A stretch of DNA of 64,000 nt from Bordetella petrii (GCA_017745595.1 WMBV01000017.1:1-64000), one strand, 5' to 3'; counted from the first letter of the stretch, positions 7,252 to 16,544 are shown. Notes: generated from the sequence alone by a model not told the origin. Translations and numbers: made by a program.

Positions 7252-8349
7252 ATGACAGCCATGATGAAAGCCGCGATATTCGTCCAGCCCGGCCGTATCG
7301 AACTGGCCGACAAGCCTATCCCGGACGTGGGCCCGAACGATGCCCTGCTGCGCATCACCACCACCACGATCTGCGGCACCGACATCCACATCCTGAAGGG
7401 CGAATATCCGGTCGAGGCCGGCCTCACGGTCGGCCACGAGCCGGTCGGCATCATCGAAAAACTGGGCAGCGCGGTAGTGGGTTACCAAGAGGGGCAGCGG
7501 GTCATCGCCGGCGCCATCTGCCCCAACTTCAATTCGTATGCGGCCCAAGACGGCCTGGCGTCGCAAGACGGCAGCTATCTGATTCCACGCGGGCTTTGCG
7601 GTTGCCACGGCTACAAGGCCACGGCCGGCTGGCGCTTCGGCAATATCATCGATGGCACGCAGGCGGAATACGTGCTGGTGCCCGACGCACAGGCCAACCT
7701 TGCGCCGGTTCCCGACGGGCTCACCGACGAACAAGTCCTGATGTGCCCCGACATCATGTCCACGGGTTTCAAGGGCGCCGAAAACGCCGGCATCCGCATC
7801 GGCGACACCGTGGCGGTCTTTGCCCAAGGGCCCATCGGCTTGTGCGCGACGGCCGGCGCGCGCCTTTCCGGCGCCACCACCATCATTGCCATCGACGGCA
7901 ACGATCACCGGCTGGATATCGCCCGGCAAATGGGCGCCGACGTGACCTTGAATTTCAAGAACTGCGACGTGGTGCAAGAAATCATGTCGCTGACGCGCGG
8001 ACGCGGCGTCGATGCCGCCATCGAAGCGCTGGGCACCCAATCGACATTCGAATCGGCCCTGCGCATCCTGAAGCCGGGCGGCACGTTGTCCAGCCTGGGG
8101 GTGTACTCGGAAGACCTGCGCATCCCGATCGAGGCGTTCGCGGCGGGCCTGGGCGACCACAAAATCGTCACGGCCTTGTGCCCCGGCGGCAAAGAACGCA
8201 TGCGGCGCCTGCTGAACGTGGTCGAATCGGGCCGGGTCGACCTGGGCCTGCTCGTCACCCACCATTACCCGCTCGACGACATCGTGGCCGCCTACGAGCT
8301 TTTTGCGAACCAGCGCGACAACGTGCTGAAAGTCGCCGTCAAGCCTTAG
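7252..8349 (+). CDS. Zinc-dependent alcohol dehydrogenase, isopropanol-dehydrogenase-like
   Basis: A 365-aa medium-chain dehydrogenase/reductase. Catalytic zinc ligands are Cys41 (ICGTD), His62-Glu63 (GHE) and an Asp near residue 166 (MCPDIMSTGFKGAE), the arrangement of the Clostridium/Thermoanaerobacter secondary alcohol dehydrogenases. The nucleotide fold is around AQGPIGLCATAGARLSGA. The four-cysteine structural-zinc lobe of classical alcohol dehydrogenases is not recognisable. C-terminal RVDLGLLVTHHYPLDDIVAAYEL is typical. It probably oxidises a secondary alcohol or reduces a ketone with NAD(P). AGGAGA lies 7 nt before the ATG. Stand-alone gene. Confidence 0.9.
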   Translation: MTAMMKAAIFVQPGRIELADKPIPDVGPNDALLRITTTTICGTDIHILKGEYPVEAGLTVGHEPVGIIEKLGSAVVGYQEGQRVIAGAICPNFNSYAAQDGLASQDGSYLIPRGLCGCHGYKATAGWRFGNIIDGTQAEYVLVPDAQANLAPVPDGLTDEQVLMCPDIMSTGFKGAENAGIRIGDTVAVFAQGPIGLCATAGARLSGATTIIAIDGNDHRLDIARQMGADVTLNFKNCDVVQEIMSLTRGRGVDAAIEALGTQSTFESALRILKPGGTLSSLGVYSEDLRIPIEAFAAGLGDHKIVTALCPGGKERMRRLLNVVESGRVDLGLLVTHHYPLDDIVAAYELFANQRDNVLKVAVKP

Positions 8350-8410
8350 GGCGCCGCGGCCCTTGCGGCAATGCCGCGCAACGGTTCCAGCCGGCAAGCC
8401 GGAAAAAAGA

Positions 8411-8674
8411 TCACCGGTTGATCCAGTTCTGGGCGTCCCTGATGAACCACGGCAAGTTCAATCTTTCGCCCTCGCCGGACTGAATCGTCAGGCGGGGGTT
8501 CGACGCCGGGGCGGGGACCGGAACGGTATCGGATTGCGGCGCGGTATAGTCGGGCGGAGGCGGCGCCTGAATTGGCGGCTCGGAAGGCCGGGGCGGCCCC
8601 TCATTGGCGCATGCGGCAACCAGCGCGCACAGGACCGCGGGCAAGAGTCGCGACGCCAAACGATGGATTTGCAT
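8411..8674 (-). CDS. Small proline-rich lipoprotein
   Basis: An 87-aa precursor with a lipoprotein signal: a basic start, a hydrophobic stretch and the lipobox LVAAC, giving an acylated Cys at about residue 22. The mature part begins with a Pro-rich linker (PPRPSEPPIQAPPPPDYT) and ends in a short hydrophilic tail (LPWFIRDAQNWINR). It is probably anchored in the outer membrane and of unknown function. Convergent with the alcohol dehydrogenase and divergent from the kinase gene. Confidence 0.75.
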   Translation of the reverse strand: MQIHRLASRLLPAVLCALVAACANEGPPRPSEPPIQAPPPPDYTAPQSDTVPVPAPASNPRLTIQSGEGERLNLPWFIRDAQNWINR

Positions 8675-8866
8675 GATGCTGGGGCTCCGGGTGCTTGATG
8701 CTTATGCCTTCAAGCATAACAAAGGCTCGGGGCCCAATGTTTCCAGCTGGCCGCTTGCTTGCACGCTTTGCTTTCACCCTTCAATTTTCGATGACTTGGC
8801 AGGCTCCCGCTGCCCCGCCCCGGCGGCGGCCCGCCAGGGGCGGCGAGCCCCACCCTTTCAGCCCGC

Positions 8867-9700
8867 ATGACCGACCTGCGCCTGTTCGATGCCTACCTCC
8901 GGAGCTGGAATGCGCGGCCCGATGGCGAACCGTTCGCCACCCGTGCCAGCCACCTGCTGCCGGTCCGCCTCGACGGCCGCCCGGACGGCCGCCCCGCGAT
9001 GATCAAGATCGCGCGGCACATCGACGAGCGCCTCGGCGGGCACGTGATGCGCTGGTGGGATGGCGATGGCGCGGCGCGCATCTATGCGTTCGACGAAGGC
9101 GCCGGGGTACTGCTGATGGAGCGTGCCACCGGCCCGGGCCGCCTGCTGGACATGGCCCTGGAGGGCCAGGACGACGCGGCCACGCGCATAGTCTGCCGCG
9201 TCATTGCCCGGCTGCATGCCCGGCGGCCCGTGCCGCCGCCCCGGCAATTGCTGCCGCTGGCCCGCTTCTTCGAATCGCTGGCGGCCCTGGCGCGGCGCGA
9301 AGGCGGCCTGATGGCCGAATGCGCCGCGGTGGCGGATGCGCTGCTGTCCTCGCAACGCGAGCATGTGGTGCTGCACGGCGATGCGCACCACGGCAACATC
9401 CTGGATTTCGGCGCGCGCGGCTGGCTGGCGATCGACCCCAAGCGCGTAACCGGTGAACGTTGCTACGACTACGTCAACGTACTGTGCAACCCCGACCTGG
9501 CAACCCGCAGCGACCCGGCACGCTTTGCGCGGCAACTCGACCTGGTCGTCGGCGCCGCCGGCCTGGAACGCCGCCGCCTGCTGCAATGGGTAATGGCCCA
9601 TGCCGGGCTGTCGGCCGCCTGGTTTCTTGAGGACGGCGAGCGCGCAGAGGCCGACAAAGCGCTGGCCATGGCGCGGCTCGCCCGGCAGGCCCTGGGTTGA
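8867..9700 (+). CDS. APH(6)-like aminoglycoside/hydroxyurea resistance kinase
   Basis: A 277-aa phosphotransferase of the aminoglycoside 6-phosphotransferase / hydroxyurea kinase family. The catalytic loop VLHGDAHHGNILDFG (about residues 167-181) carries the invariant His-Gly-Asp-x-His-x-x-Asn; the metal-binding loop AIDPKRVTGERCYDY follows. The N-terminal lobe has MIKIARHIDE, with the ATP-binding Lys. The family includes streptomycin 6-kinases, but chromosomal copies often act on unknown metabolites, so resistance is not shown. A single gene, divergent from the lipoprotein. Confidence 0.85.
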   Translation: MTDLRLFDAYLRSWNARPDGEPFATRASHLLPVRLDGRPDGRPAMIKIARHIDERLGGHVMRWWDGDGAARIYAFDEGAGVLLMERATGPGRLLDMALEGQDDAATRIVCRVIARLHARRPVPPPRQLLPLARFFESLAALARREGGLMAECAAVADALLSSQREHVVLHGDAHHGNILDFGARGWLAIDPKRVTGERCYDYVNVLCNPDLATRSDPARFARQLDLVVGAAGLERRRLLQWVMAHAGLSAAWFLEDGERAEADKALAMARLARQALG

Positions 9701-9752
9701 ACCCGGCAGGGCAAACGGTTCGCGAATCGCCGCGCCGGCACCTGCCCGGGCT

Positions 9753-10760
9753 TCAGCCCGGGCCGCGCGCCATCAGCCTGTCGATCTCTTCGTCTTTGGC
9801 TTGCCACTGCTGCCCCAGCCAGTGGTGGAATTCCGTGCGGAAGGCCTTGTCCCGGGTGTAGTCCGCGTCGCAGAATTCGGGCGGCACCGGCAACTGCCGA
9901 ATGCGCACCGCTACCGGGCCGACCCGGCCGCATGCCATGTCCCAGAAGCGGGGGATGCCTTCCGGATAGGCAATGGTGGCGTCTATCATCGAGCGAAAGC
10001 GCTTGCCCATCGCGTTCAATGCCACCGCCAGGCCGCCCGCCTTGGGCTTGAGCAGATGGCGGTACGGCGAAGACTGCGCGGCGCGCTTGGCCTCGGAAAA
10101 ACGCGTGCCTTCCACGAAAATCATCACGCTGGTGGGCACCAGCGAGAACTTCGCGCACGCGCGCCGCGCCGCCTCTTGGTCTTCGCGCCCCAAGGCCGGG
10201 TTGCGGCGCAGTTCGGCCTTGCCGTGGCGCTTCATGAAGGGAAAATCGAGCGCCCACCAGGCCAGGCCGATCACCGGCACGTAGATCAGTTGGCGCTTCA
10301 GGAAGAACTTCAGCAAGGGAATACGCCGGTTCAGCGCCTGCTGCAGCACGAAAATATCGACCCACGACTGGTGATTGCAGTTGACCAGATACCAGTCCGC
10401 ATAGCGCAGCCCGGCATGGCCCTGGATATCCCACGGGGCGCGCTGAATCCGTTCGAACCAGCCGGCGTTGCCGCAGACCCAGGCGGTGGCAATGGCGTTG
10501 AGCACCGGATCGACCCGCCGCCTGACCGCCGGGAACGGCAGCATCAGCTTGAGCAGCGCCACAGGAAACAGCAGCAGGCACCAGAACAGCGTGCTGGCGC
10601 CAAGAAGAACGATGCTGATCACGCCGGTTATCCAGGCAAACCGGCCGCGCGGCACGGGAAACGGGCGGCGTTGCCGCGGCGTTTCGCCCAGCCCGGGCGT
10701 GCCTTCTTTCGCGGCGACGCCGGCACGGGGGGGTTCTGAGGACGGATATGGAAAAGTCAT
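9753..10760 (-). CDS. PlsC-type acyltransferase (YihG-like)
   Basis: A 335-aa membrane-bound acyltransferase. A basic, Pro-rich N-terminus is followed by a hydrophobic hairpin (residues about 42-75), then the catalytic H-x4-D motif in NHQSWVD (His130, Asp135) and the substrate-binding motif FVEGTRF near residue 215. It resembles E. coli YihG/YihA-type 1-acylglycerol-3-phosphate acyltransferases, which acylate lysophosphatidic acid or related lipids at the inner membrane. No strong ribosome binding site is visible at the ATG. A GC-rich hairpin (9744-9763) overlaps its stop codon. Convergent with the kinase gene. Confidence 0.88.
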   Translation of the reverse strand: MTFPYPSSEPPRAGVAAKEGTPGLGETPRQRRPFPVPRGRFAWITGVISIVLLGASTLFWCLLLFPVALLKLMLPFPAVRRRVDPVLNAIATAWVCGNAGWFERIQRAPWDIQGHAGLRYADWYLVNCNHQSWVDIFVLQQALNRRIPLLKFFLKRQLIYVPVIGLAWWALDFPFMKRHGKAELRRNPALGREDQEAARRACAKFSLVPTSVMIFVEGTRFSEAKRAAQSSPYRHLLKPKAGGLAVALNAMGKRFRSMIDATIAYPEGIPRFWDMACGRVGPVAVRIRQLPVPPEFCDADYTRDKAFRTEFHHWLGQQWQAKDEEIDRLMARGPG

Positions 10761-10879
10761 GGGCGCCAGTGTGCGGCGCCTGGGCGTGAAACGACCTGCG
10801 CGGAATCAAAGCTTGCCGGTTTTCCTAGAGGATTACGGCGACGCGCACAAACCTTCAGAAGGTCGCGCGGCTTGCGCGG

Positions 10880-11110
10880 CTATTCGTCCCCGGGGCTATA
10901 TTCATCCCATACCTCGCTGGCCGGCAGCACGCCGATCACGGTATGACACCCTGCCGATGCGCAAGCAATGATGGCAATCGCCTTGTCCGCGTTCACCACG
11001 GCGTCGTAGTGCAGCGCAATGAATCCCTGATAGCCGCATTTTGGGCAGGCGGGCTGTATCCCTGCCGGAAAATACTTATCGAGCGACCCGCGTATCAGTC
11101 CCTTGTTCAT
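10880..11110 (-). CDS. Small zinc-motif hypothetical protein
   Basis: A 76-aa protein (MNKGLIRGSLDKYFPAG at the start). It contains CPKCGYQGF and then CASAGCHTVIGVLP, two paired cysteine sites consistent with a small zinc ribbon. The ATG at 11110 has a near-perfect AAGGAGG about 8 nt upstream, which decides the start; the frame extends further upstream through the tRNA, but that part is not coding. The C-terminus is acidic (SEVWDEYSPGDE). I do not recognise a named family; the role is unknown. Confidence 0.75.
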   Translation of the reverse strand: MNKGLIRGSLDKYFPAGIQPACPKCGYQGFIALHYDAVVNADKAIAIIACASAGCHTVIGVLPASEVWDEYSPGDE

Positions 11111-11171
11111 CGGCCAGCGCCTCCTTGCAATCGATCTTACTGCACCGCGGCGGCTCGCAAAAAGAAAAGGC

Positions 11172-11213
11172 AAAACGAAAAGGCCGTTAGTGATTACTAT
11201 CACTAACGGCCTT
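11172..11213 (-). terminator. Intrinsic terminator after tRNA-Pro
   Basis: A perfect 15-bp stem (11180-11194 with 11199-11213) and a 4-nt loop lie just downstream of the tRNA on the minus strand. The stem is followed there by a T-rich tract (TTTCGTTTTG). The position and structure fit rho-independent termination of the tRNA transcript. Confidence 0.8.
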
Positions 11214-11221
11214 AATACTAC

Positions 11222-11300
<79 letters not shown>

Positions 11301-11321
11301 AGAAAAAGAGTATATCAGAAC

Positions 11322-11357
11322 AAAAAAAAACCTGCACCGGAGGGGGCAGGTTTTTTT
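11322..11357 (-). terminator. Bidirectional intrinsic terminator after the merR-like gene
   Basis: CCTGC pairs with GCAGG, flanked by a nine-A run on one side and seven Ts on the other, so the stem extends through A-T pairs. It works on the minus strand as the end of the pheST-ihfA-merR transcription unit. Confidence 0.85.
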
Positions 11358-11374
11358 GCTGAGACAGCAGATTT

Positions 11375-11782
11375 TTATGGCTCGCCGTTGGCCGCCGGCG
11401 GGGTGCCCAGGGCTTCGCCCAGCATGGCCGATACGTTGTTCAATTCGGCCCGCAAGGCTTGCAGTTCGGCGCCGGTCAGGCGCACGGCGGCGTCCTGGTC
11501 GTGGGGCGTGTCGCGCGCGTCGCCCAGCCGGTTGCGCGCGCCGCTGATGGTAAAGCCCTGCTCGTACAGCAGCGAGCGGATGCGGCGGATGAGCAGGACT
11601 TCATGATGCTGGTAATAGCGGCGGTTGCCGCGCCGCTTCACCGGCTTGAGCTGCGTGAATTCTTGTTCCCAGTAGCGCAGCACATGCGGTTTGACGCCGC
11701 ACAGGTCGCTGACTTCGCCAATGGTGAAATAGCGTTTGGCGGGAATGGGCGGAAGCGCAACAGTGGATTCGGAACGTGTCAT
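11375..11782 (-). CDS. MerR-family regulator downstream of ihfA
   Basis: A 135-aa protein with an N-terminal MerR helix-turn-helix (YFTIGEVSDLCGVKPHVLRYWEQEF, residues about 18-42, then RRGNRRYYQHHEVLLIRRIRSLLYEQGFTI). The C-terminal part is short, Ala-rich and lacks metal-binding cysteines, so an effector site is not evident. A MerR-like gene directly after ihfA is a conserved arrangement in beta- and gammaproteobacteria, but its targets are not well defined. It lies 57 bp downstream of ihfA and before a strong terminator, as the last protein gene of the unit. Confidence 0.9.
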   Translation of the reverse strand: MTRSESTVALPPIPAKRYFTIGEVSDLCGVKPHVLRYWEQEFTQLKPVKRRGNRRYYQHHEVLLIRRIRSLLYEQGFTISGARNRLGDARDTPHDQDAAVRLTGAELQALRAELNNVSAMLGEALGTPPAANGEP

Positions 11783-11839
11783 GTCAGGATTTTATGCCGT
11801 GGTGCACCAAGCGACGATAACAATTGCCGACAAAGCGTA

Positions 11840-12184
11840 TCACTCCCCGGCGTTGTCCGCATCCTCGGCCGGTTCGGCTTGCTCGACCACGCTTTTCAGC
11901 TTTTGGCTGGCGTGAAAGGTGACCACGCGCCGCGCCGCGATGGGAATGGTCTCGCCCGTTTTGGGATTGCGCCCGGGACGCGGCGGCTTGTTGCGCACCT
12001 GGAAATTGCCGAAGCCCGACAGCTTCACCGCGTCGCCACGCGCCAGCGCGTCGCGGATTTCCTCGAAAAAGGTGTCGACGATGTCTTTGGCTTCGCGCTT
12101 GTTCAGGCCGACTCGCTCAAACAGCAACTCGGCGAGTTCGGCCTTGGTCAGGGTACGCGGCTCTGCAAGCATAGGGGTCCCCAT
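11840..12184 (-). CDS. ihfA: Integration host factor subunit alpha
   Basis: A 114-aa HU/IHF-family DNA-bending protein. Diagnostic IHF-alpha segments are [33 protein letters not shown] and the DNA-contacting arm region [22 protein letters not shown]. It pairs with IHF-beta (encoded elsewhere) to bend DNA at promoters, including sigma-54 promoters such as the one before glnK. The start may be at 12184 or at the Met four codons later. It begins 3 nt after the pheT stop, the classical pheST-ihfA order. The acidic C-terminal tail is somewhat longer than in E. coli. Confidence 0.96.
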   Translation of the reverse strand: MGTPMLAEPRTLTKAELAELLFERVGLNKREAKDIVDTFFEEIRDALARGDAVKLSGFGNFQVRNKPPRPGRNPKTGETIPIAARRVVTFHASQKLKSVVEQAEPAEDADNAGE

Positions 12185-12187
12185 GGT

Positions 12188-14605
12188 TCAAGTACGCTGG
12201 CGCGCGCCGTGGGCACTGACCAGCGCCTGGTTGATGCGGGCCAGGCAGTCGGCGACGCGGGCTTCGTCCAGCGTGACCTCAGTGTCCTGTAGCCAGAAAC
12301 GGAAGGCAAGGCTTTTTTCGGTAACCGGCCGGCCCTCGTGCGGACGGTCGCGCCACACGTCGAACAGGCGGGTTTCTTGCACGACCGACAGCTCGGGATC
12401 GGCCGCGACGGTGGCGGCCACCGTGTCCAGCATAGCCTGCGCGCTGACGGACAGATCGACCCACAGGGCCAGGTCGCGCACCACGACCGGCTGGCGCGAC
12501 AGTTCGCGCACCTGCGGCAGGCGCCCCTGCGACAGCACCTGGGCATCGAGTTCGAACACCACCGGGGCGTGCTGCAGGTCGGCCTGCTGCGCCCAGCGCG
12601 GATGCAATTCGCCGATCCAGCCGACCGGCTGTCCGTCGAGTTCGATGCGGGCGCTGCGGCCCGGATGCAGCGCGGGGTGCGCGGCGGCCTGGAAGCGCAG
12701 TTGCGCCGCGCGCGCGCCGAACAGCGCCTGCACGTCCATCTTGACGTCGTAGAAATCCACGCCGCGGGCCGGCACGCCCCACTGCTCTTCCAGCGCGGGG
12801 CCCCATGCCGCGCCCGCCAGGCGCAGCGGCTGGCGCACGCCCGCCACTTCGAGCGGCCCGTCTTGCTGGGCCGCGTCGCGCAGGAACACGCGACCGAGTT
12901 CGAACACGCGCACGCGCGCCTGCTTGCGGTTGGCGTTGTAGCGGATATTGGCCACCAGGCCGGCGATCAGACTGGAACGCATGACCGAAAGGTGGCTGGC
13001 GATGGGGTTGAGCAAGCGCACCGGCTGTTCGTTGCCGGCGTAGTCGCGTTCCCAGTCGGCTTCGACGAAGCTGTAGTTGACGACCTCTTGGTAGTCTTGC
13101 GCAGCGGCCAGGCGGCGCAGCGCGTGCGGGCCGCGCCGCTGTTCGGGCTGCGAGAACATCTGCGCGCGCGCCACCGGCGGCACGTCGGGCAGGCGCTCGA
13201 AACCGTAGATGCGCGCGACCTCTTCGATGAGGTCTTCCTCGATCGACAGGTCGAAGCGATACGAAGGCGGCTCGACGATGAAGTCGTCGCCCTGGACTTG
13301 ATACGCCAGGCCCAGGCGGCTGAAGATCTGCGCCACTTCGGCCTGCGGCACCGGCACGCCCAGCACGCGGTGGCAGCGCGCCAGGCGCATGCGTACCGGC
13401 TCGCGGCGCGGCAGGCCGGCGACCTGGTCGTCGATGGGGCCGGCCTGGCCGCCACAGATATCGATGATCAGGCGCGAGATGAATTCCAGGTGCTCGGGGA
13501 TGCTGGCGTAGTCGACCCCGCGCTCGAAGCGGTGGCTGGCCTCGGAGCTGAACTTGTAGCGCCGCGCGCGGCCGGCGATGGCCTCGGGCCACCAGAAAGC
13601 CGCCTCGACGTAAATGTTGGCGGTATCCAGCGTGACCGCGGTGGCTTCGCCGCCCATGATGCCGGCCAGGCTTTCGACCTGGTCGCCCGCCACCACGACG
13701 CCGACCTTGCTGTTGAGCTCGACGGTCTGGCCGTTGAGCAGTTCCAGGCTTTCGCCATCGCGCGCCCAGCGCACCTCGATGCCGCCGCGGATCTTGTCGA
13801 GGTCGAACACGTGCGACGGGCGCCCCAGCTCGAGCATGACGTAGTTGGAAATATCGACCAGGGCCGACACCGAGCGCTGGCCGGCGCGTTCCAGCCGCGC
13901 CTTCATCCAGGCCGGCGTGGCGGCACGGGCGTTCACGCCGCGGATGACGCGGCCGGCGAAGCGGCCGCACAGGTCGGGTGCCTGGATCGTGACGGGCACG
14001 CGGTCGTCGAGGCCGACAGGCACCGCCTGCGCGGTGGGCACCGACAGCGGCGCGCCCGTCAGCGCGGCGACTTCGCGCGCCACGCCCAGGATCGACAGGC
14101 AGTCGGCGCGGTTGGGCGTGAGCTTCAGGGTGAACAGGGTGTCGTCCAGGTCGAGCGCCTCGCGCAGCGACTGGCCCGGCTGCAGGCTGCCGGGCAGTTC
14201 GAGCAGGCCGGCGTGGTCTTGCGACAGGCCGAGTTCGCGCGCCGAGCACAGCATGCCGGCCGATTGCACGCCGCGCATCTTGGCCAGGCCGATCTTGATG
14301 CCGCCGGGCAGTTCGGCCCCCACGCGCGCCAGCGGCACCGTCAGGCCCTGCGCCGCGTTCGGCGCGCCGCACACGATCTGCAGCGCCTGGCCGGAACCGT
14401 CGTCGACCTGGCAGACGCGCAGTTTGTCGGCATCGGGATGCGGGGCGATGGCGGTAATGCGCGCCACCACCACGCCCGTGAACGGCGGCGCGGCGGGCGC
14501 GGTTTCTTCGACTTCGAGGCCGGCCATGGTAAGCCGGTGCGCCAGTTCGTCGGTCGGGATGTCGGGATTGACCAGGGCGCGCAGCCAGGATTCGGGAAAT
14601 TGCAT
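12188..14605 (-). CDS. pheT: Phenylalanyl-tRNA synthetase beta subunit
   Basis: An 805-aa subunit of the (alpha-beta)2 PheRS, which charges tRNA-Phe. The start [23 protein letters not shown] is the family N-terminus (14605). Domains in order: the EMAP-like tRNA-binding domain (residues about 40-150), B3/B4 editing domain, B5 domain, a catalytic-like core, and the C-terminal ferredoxin-fold anticodon-binding domain ([16 protein letters not shown] onwards). Length is normal. It follows pheS by 13 nt and precedes ihfA by 3 nt, so the three are co-transcribed. Confidence 0.97.
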   Translation of the reverse strand: MQFPESWLRALVNPDIPTDELAHRLTMAGLEVEETAPAAPPFTGVVVARITAIAPHPDADKLRVCQVDDGSGQALQIVCGAPNAAQGLTVPLARVGAELPGGIKIGLAKMRGVQSAGMLCSARELGLSQDHAGLLELPGSLQPGQSLREALDLDDTLFTLKLTPNRADCLSILGVAREVAALTGAPLSVPTAQAVPVGLDDRVPVTIQAPDLCGRFAGRVIRGVNARAATPAWMKARLERAGQRSVSALVDISNYVMLELGRPSHVFDLDKIRGGIEVRWARDGESLELLNGQTVELNSKVGVVVAGDQVESLAGIMGGEATAVTLDTANIYVEAAFWWPEAIAGRARRYKFSSEASHRFERGVDYASIPEHLEFISRLIIDICGGQAGPIDDQVAGLPRREPVRMRLARCHRVLGVPVPQAEVAQIFSRLGLAYQVQGDDFIVEPPSYRFDLSIEEDLIEEVARIYGFERLPDVPPVARAQMFSQPEQRRGPHALRRLAAAQDYQEVVNYSFVEADWERDYAGNEQPVRLLNPIASHLSVMRSSLIAGLVANIRYNANRKQARVRVFELGRVFLRDAAQQDGPLEVAGVRQPLRLAGAAWGPALEEQWGVPARGVDFYDVKMDVQALFGARAAQLRFQAAAHPALHPGRSARIELDGQPVGWIGELHPRWAQQADLQHAPVVFELDAQVLSQGRLPQVRELSRQPVVVRDLALWVDLSVSAQAMLDTVAATVAADPELSVVQETRLFDVWRDRPHEGRPVTEKSLAFRFWLQDTEVTLDEARVADCLARINQALVSAHGARQRT

Positions 14606-14618
14606 GATCAGCCGTCGG

Positions 14619-15641
14619 TTATTCGTTGAACTGGCGCAGAAAGCGCAGGTCGCCTTCGTAGAACTGGCGCAGGTCGTCGACGCCATAGCGCAGCATGGTC
14701 AGGCGCTCGAGGCCGGAGCCGAACGCGAAGCCGATGTAGCGTTCGGGGTCGAGGCCGAAGTTGCGCACCACCTGCGGATGCACCTGGCCCGATCCCGAGA
14801 TTTCCAGCCAGCGCCCGCGATTGGGGCCGGACGTGAACATCATGTCGATTTCGGCCGAGGGCTCGGTGAATGGGAAGAACGACGGACGGAACCGCACGAC
14901 CAGGTCGTCGCTTTCGAAGAAGCGGCGCAGGAAATCGGTGTACACGCCTTTCAGGTCGGCGAACGAAATGTCTTCGGCGATCCAGAGCCCTTCGACCTGG
15001 TGGAACATGGGCGAATGGGTGGCGTCGCTGTCGACGCGATACGTGCGCCCCGGCGCGATGACCTTGATGGGCGGCTGGTGCATGCGGGCATAGCGCACCT
15101 GCATGGGGCTGGTGTGCGTGCGCAGCAGCAGCGGCAGGCCGTCGCCGTCTTGCAGGTCGACGTAGAAGGTGTCTTGCATGGACCGCGCCGGGTGATCCAG
15201 CGGGTTGTTCAGCGCGGTGAAGTTGGTCCAGTCGTTTTCGATTTCGGGGCCGTCGGCCACGTCGAAACCGATAGAGCGGAAAATTTCTTCGACGCGTTCC
15301 CAGCTGCGGGCGACGGGATGGATGCCCGCCGGCGCGCGGCCGCGGCCGGGCAAGGTGACGTCGATGGTTTCGGCCGCCAGGCGGGCATCGAGCTCGGCCT
15401 GGGCCAGTTGGGCGCGCCGCTGGTTCAGCAGCGCTTCGATTTGCTGCTTGGCCTGGTTGATGCGCGCGCCCATTTCGCGCTTCTGTTCGGGGCCGAGCTT
15501 GGCCAGCCCCTTGAGCAGCATGGTCAGCGCGCCCTCTTTGCCCAGGAAGCGCGCCTTGGCGTTTTCCAGGGCGACGGCGTCACGCGCCGCGGCGAAGCGT
15601 TCTTGGGCCTGGGAAACCAGGTCGTCAGCCAATAGAGTCAT
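14619..15641 (-). CDS. pheS: Phenylalanyl-tRNA synthetase alpha subunit
   Basis: A 340-aa catalytic subunit that activates phenylalanine and transfers it to tRNA-Phe. It has an N-terminal coiled-coil arm (residues 1-85), then class II motifs: [12 protein letters not shown] and the [22 protein letters not shown] motif 3. The A-site segment around FAFGSG is standard. The start is taken at the second Met ([13 protein letters not shown]), which matches family length; a Met seven codons upstream is also possible. A hairpin with a T-run lies between rplT and this gene and may attenuate it. Confidence 0.96.
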   Translation of the reverse strand: MTLLADDLVSQAQERFAAARDAVALENAKARFLGKEGALTMLLKGLAKLGPEQKREMGARINQAKQQIEALLNQRRAQLAQAELDARLAAETIDVTLPGRGRAPAGIHPVARSWERVEEIFRSIGFDVADGPEIENDWTNFTALNNPLDHPARSMQDTFYVDLQDGDGLPLLLRTHTSPMQVRYARMHQPPIKVIAPGRTYRVDSDATHSPMFHQVEGLWIAEDISFADLKGVYTDFLRRFFESDDLVVRFRPSFFPFTEPSAEIDMMFTSGPNRGRWLEISGSGQVHPQVVRNFGLDPERYIGFAFGSGLERLTMLRYGVDDLRQFYEGDLRFLRQFNE

Positions 15642-15731
15642 GGAATCACAGCCTAAAAACAATGCCCCGACGCCGCACCTTCAGCTTGCGCTTCCCGGGC
15701 AAAGGGGCTGTTTTCCCCGGGGCGCCTCGGC

Positions 15732-15765
15732 AAAATGCAAACGGGGCCGACCAGCCCCGTTTGCA
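15732..15765 (-). terminator. Hairpin with T-run between rplT and pheS (terminator or attenuator)
   Basis: A perfect 12-bp stem (TGCAAACGGGGC at 15736-15747 with its complement at 15754-15765) and 6-nt loop are followed on the minus strand by TTTT. It lies after rplT and about 95 nt before pheS, so it would end or attenuate read-through from the ribosomal protein genes. No Phe-rich leader peptide was recognised. Confidence 0.7.
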
Positions 15766-15790
15766 GCGATGCGCGATGCGATCGGCGCGG

Positions 15791-16150
15791 TCAGGCGGAC
15801 AACGCTGCCTTGGCCTGCTGCACGATGGCGGCGAAGCCGGCCTTGTCGCGCACGGCCAGGTCGGCCAGCACCTTGCGGTCGAGGTCGATCGAGGCCTTCT
15901 TCAGGCCGGCGATGAACACGCTGTAGCTCATGCCCTGTTCACGCACGGCGGCGTTGATGCGGGTGATCCACAGGGCGCGGAAGGTGCGCTTCTTGTTGCG
16001 GCGGTCGCGGTAGGCGTATTGCCCGGCGCGCATGACCGCCTGCTTGGCGATGCGGAATACATTGCCGCGGCGGCCACGGTAACCCTTGGCGGCAGCGATG
16101 ACTTTCTTATGACGAGCACGGGCGGTAACGCCGCGTTTGACGCGAGGCAT
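15791..16150 (-). CDS. rplT: Ribosomal protein L20
   Basis: A 119-aa large-subunit protein ([20 protein letters not shown] start, highly basic N-terminus, then [41 protein letters not shown]). It is an early 23S rRNA assembly protein and in many bacteria a translational autoregulator of its own operon. It lies 15 nt after rpmI. The usual upstream infC gene is absent here. Confidence 0.98.
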   Translation of the reverse strand: MPRVKRGVTARARHKKVIAAAKGYRGRRGNVFRIAKQAVMRAGQYAYRDRRNKKRTFRALWITRINAAVREQGMSYSVFIAGLKKASIDLDRKVLADLAVRDKAGFAAIVQQAKAALSA

Positions 16151-16165
16151 AGTGGATCTCCTTTA

Positions 16166-16363
16166 TCAAGCGAAAGGCATCATGGCCTTGACAGAGGCCA
16201 CGTTGGTTTCATGAACCGCCGCCGAACCGCGCAGCTGGCGCTTGTTCTTGGTGGTTTTCTTGGTCAGGATGTGGCGCTTGAAAGCCTGGCCACGCTTGAT
16301 GGATCCGCTGCCGCGAACCTGAAAGCGCTTCGACGCGCTTTTCTTGGTTTTCATCTTGGGCAT
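16166..16363 (-). CDS. rpmI: Ribosomal protein L35
   Basis: A 65-aa basic large-subunit protein ([20 protein letters not shown] start, then [18 protein letters not shown]). GTAGGAATCATC precedes the ATG. It is the first gene of the rpmI-rplT unit here, with its own promoter about 150 nt upstream at 16515-16544. In most proteobacteria infC precedes it. Confidence 0.97.
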   Translation of the reverse strand: MPKMKTKKSASKRFQVRGSGSIKRGQAFKRHILTKKTTKNKRQLRGSAAVHETNVASVKAMMPFA

Positions 16364-16514
16364 GATGATTCCTACGTTTGATTAATTACATGAACCACAG
16401 GTGCTCGCCCCATGCGTTGGCAGCACATCAGTTTGCTGCTTGCCCGCGGGACAAGGCTTGCCGTACCTGGATCCACTTCTGGTTTTTTTCCTGGCGAACC
16501 GGGAAAAGCCCTTG

Positions 16515-16544
16515 ATTATATGGCGATTTCGGGCCTGCTGTCCA
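16515..16544 (-). promoter_or_regulatory. Sigma-70 promoter for rpmI-rplT
   Basis: On the minus strand, TGGACA (16539-16544), an 18-nt spacer and a perfect TATAAT (16515-16520) stand just after the comM stop codon. Transcription from here would give a leader of about 145 nt before rpmI, long enough to hold an L20-type autoregulatory structure, which I could not confirm. Confidence 0.75.

Noticed and set aside
8385-8410. Terminator between the alcohol dehydrogenase and lipoprotein genes
   Set aside because: A CCGGC/GCCGG stem is present, but the adjacent run is A on the plus strand and precedes the stem on the minus strand, so it is not a proper intrinsic terminator.
8867-9700. Acquired antibiotic-resistance island
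   Set aside because: The kinase gene has the base composition of its neighbours and no integron, transposase or direct repeats beside it.
12279-14372. Alternative minus-strand frame of about 700 codons inside pheT
   Set aside because: Overlaps pheT in another frame; composition is Arg/Ala/Gly-rich, with no conserved motif.
15642-15790. Phe-rich leader peptide controlling pheST
   Set aside because: No short frame with a ribosome binding site and a run of Phe codons could be found before the hairpin.
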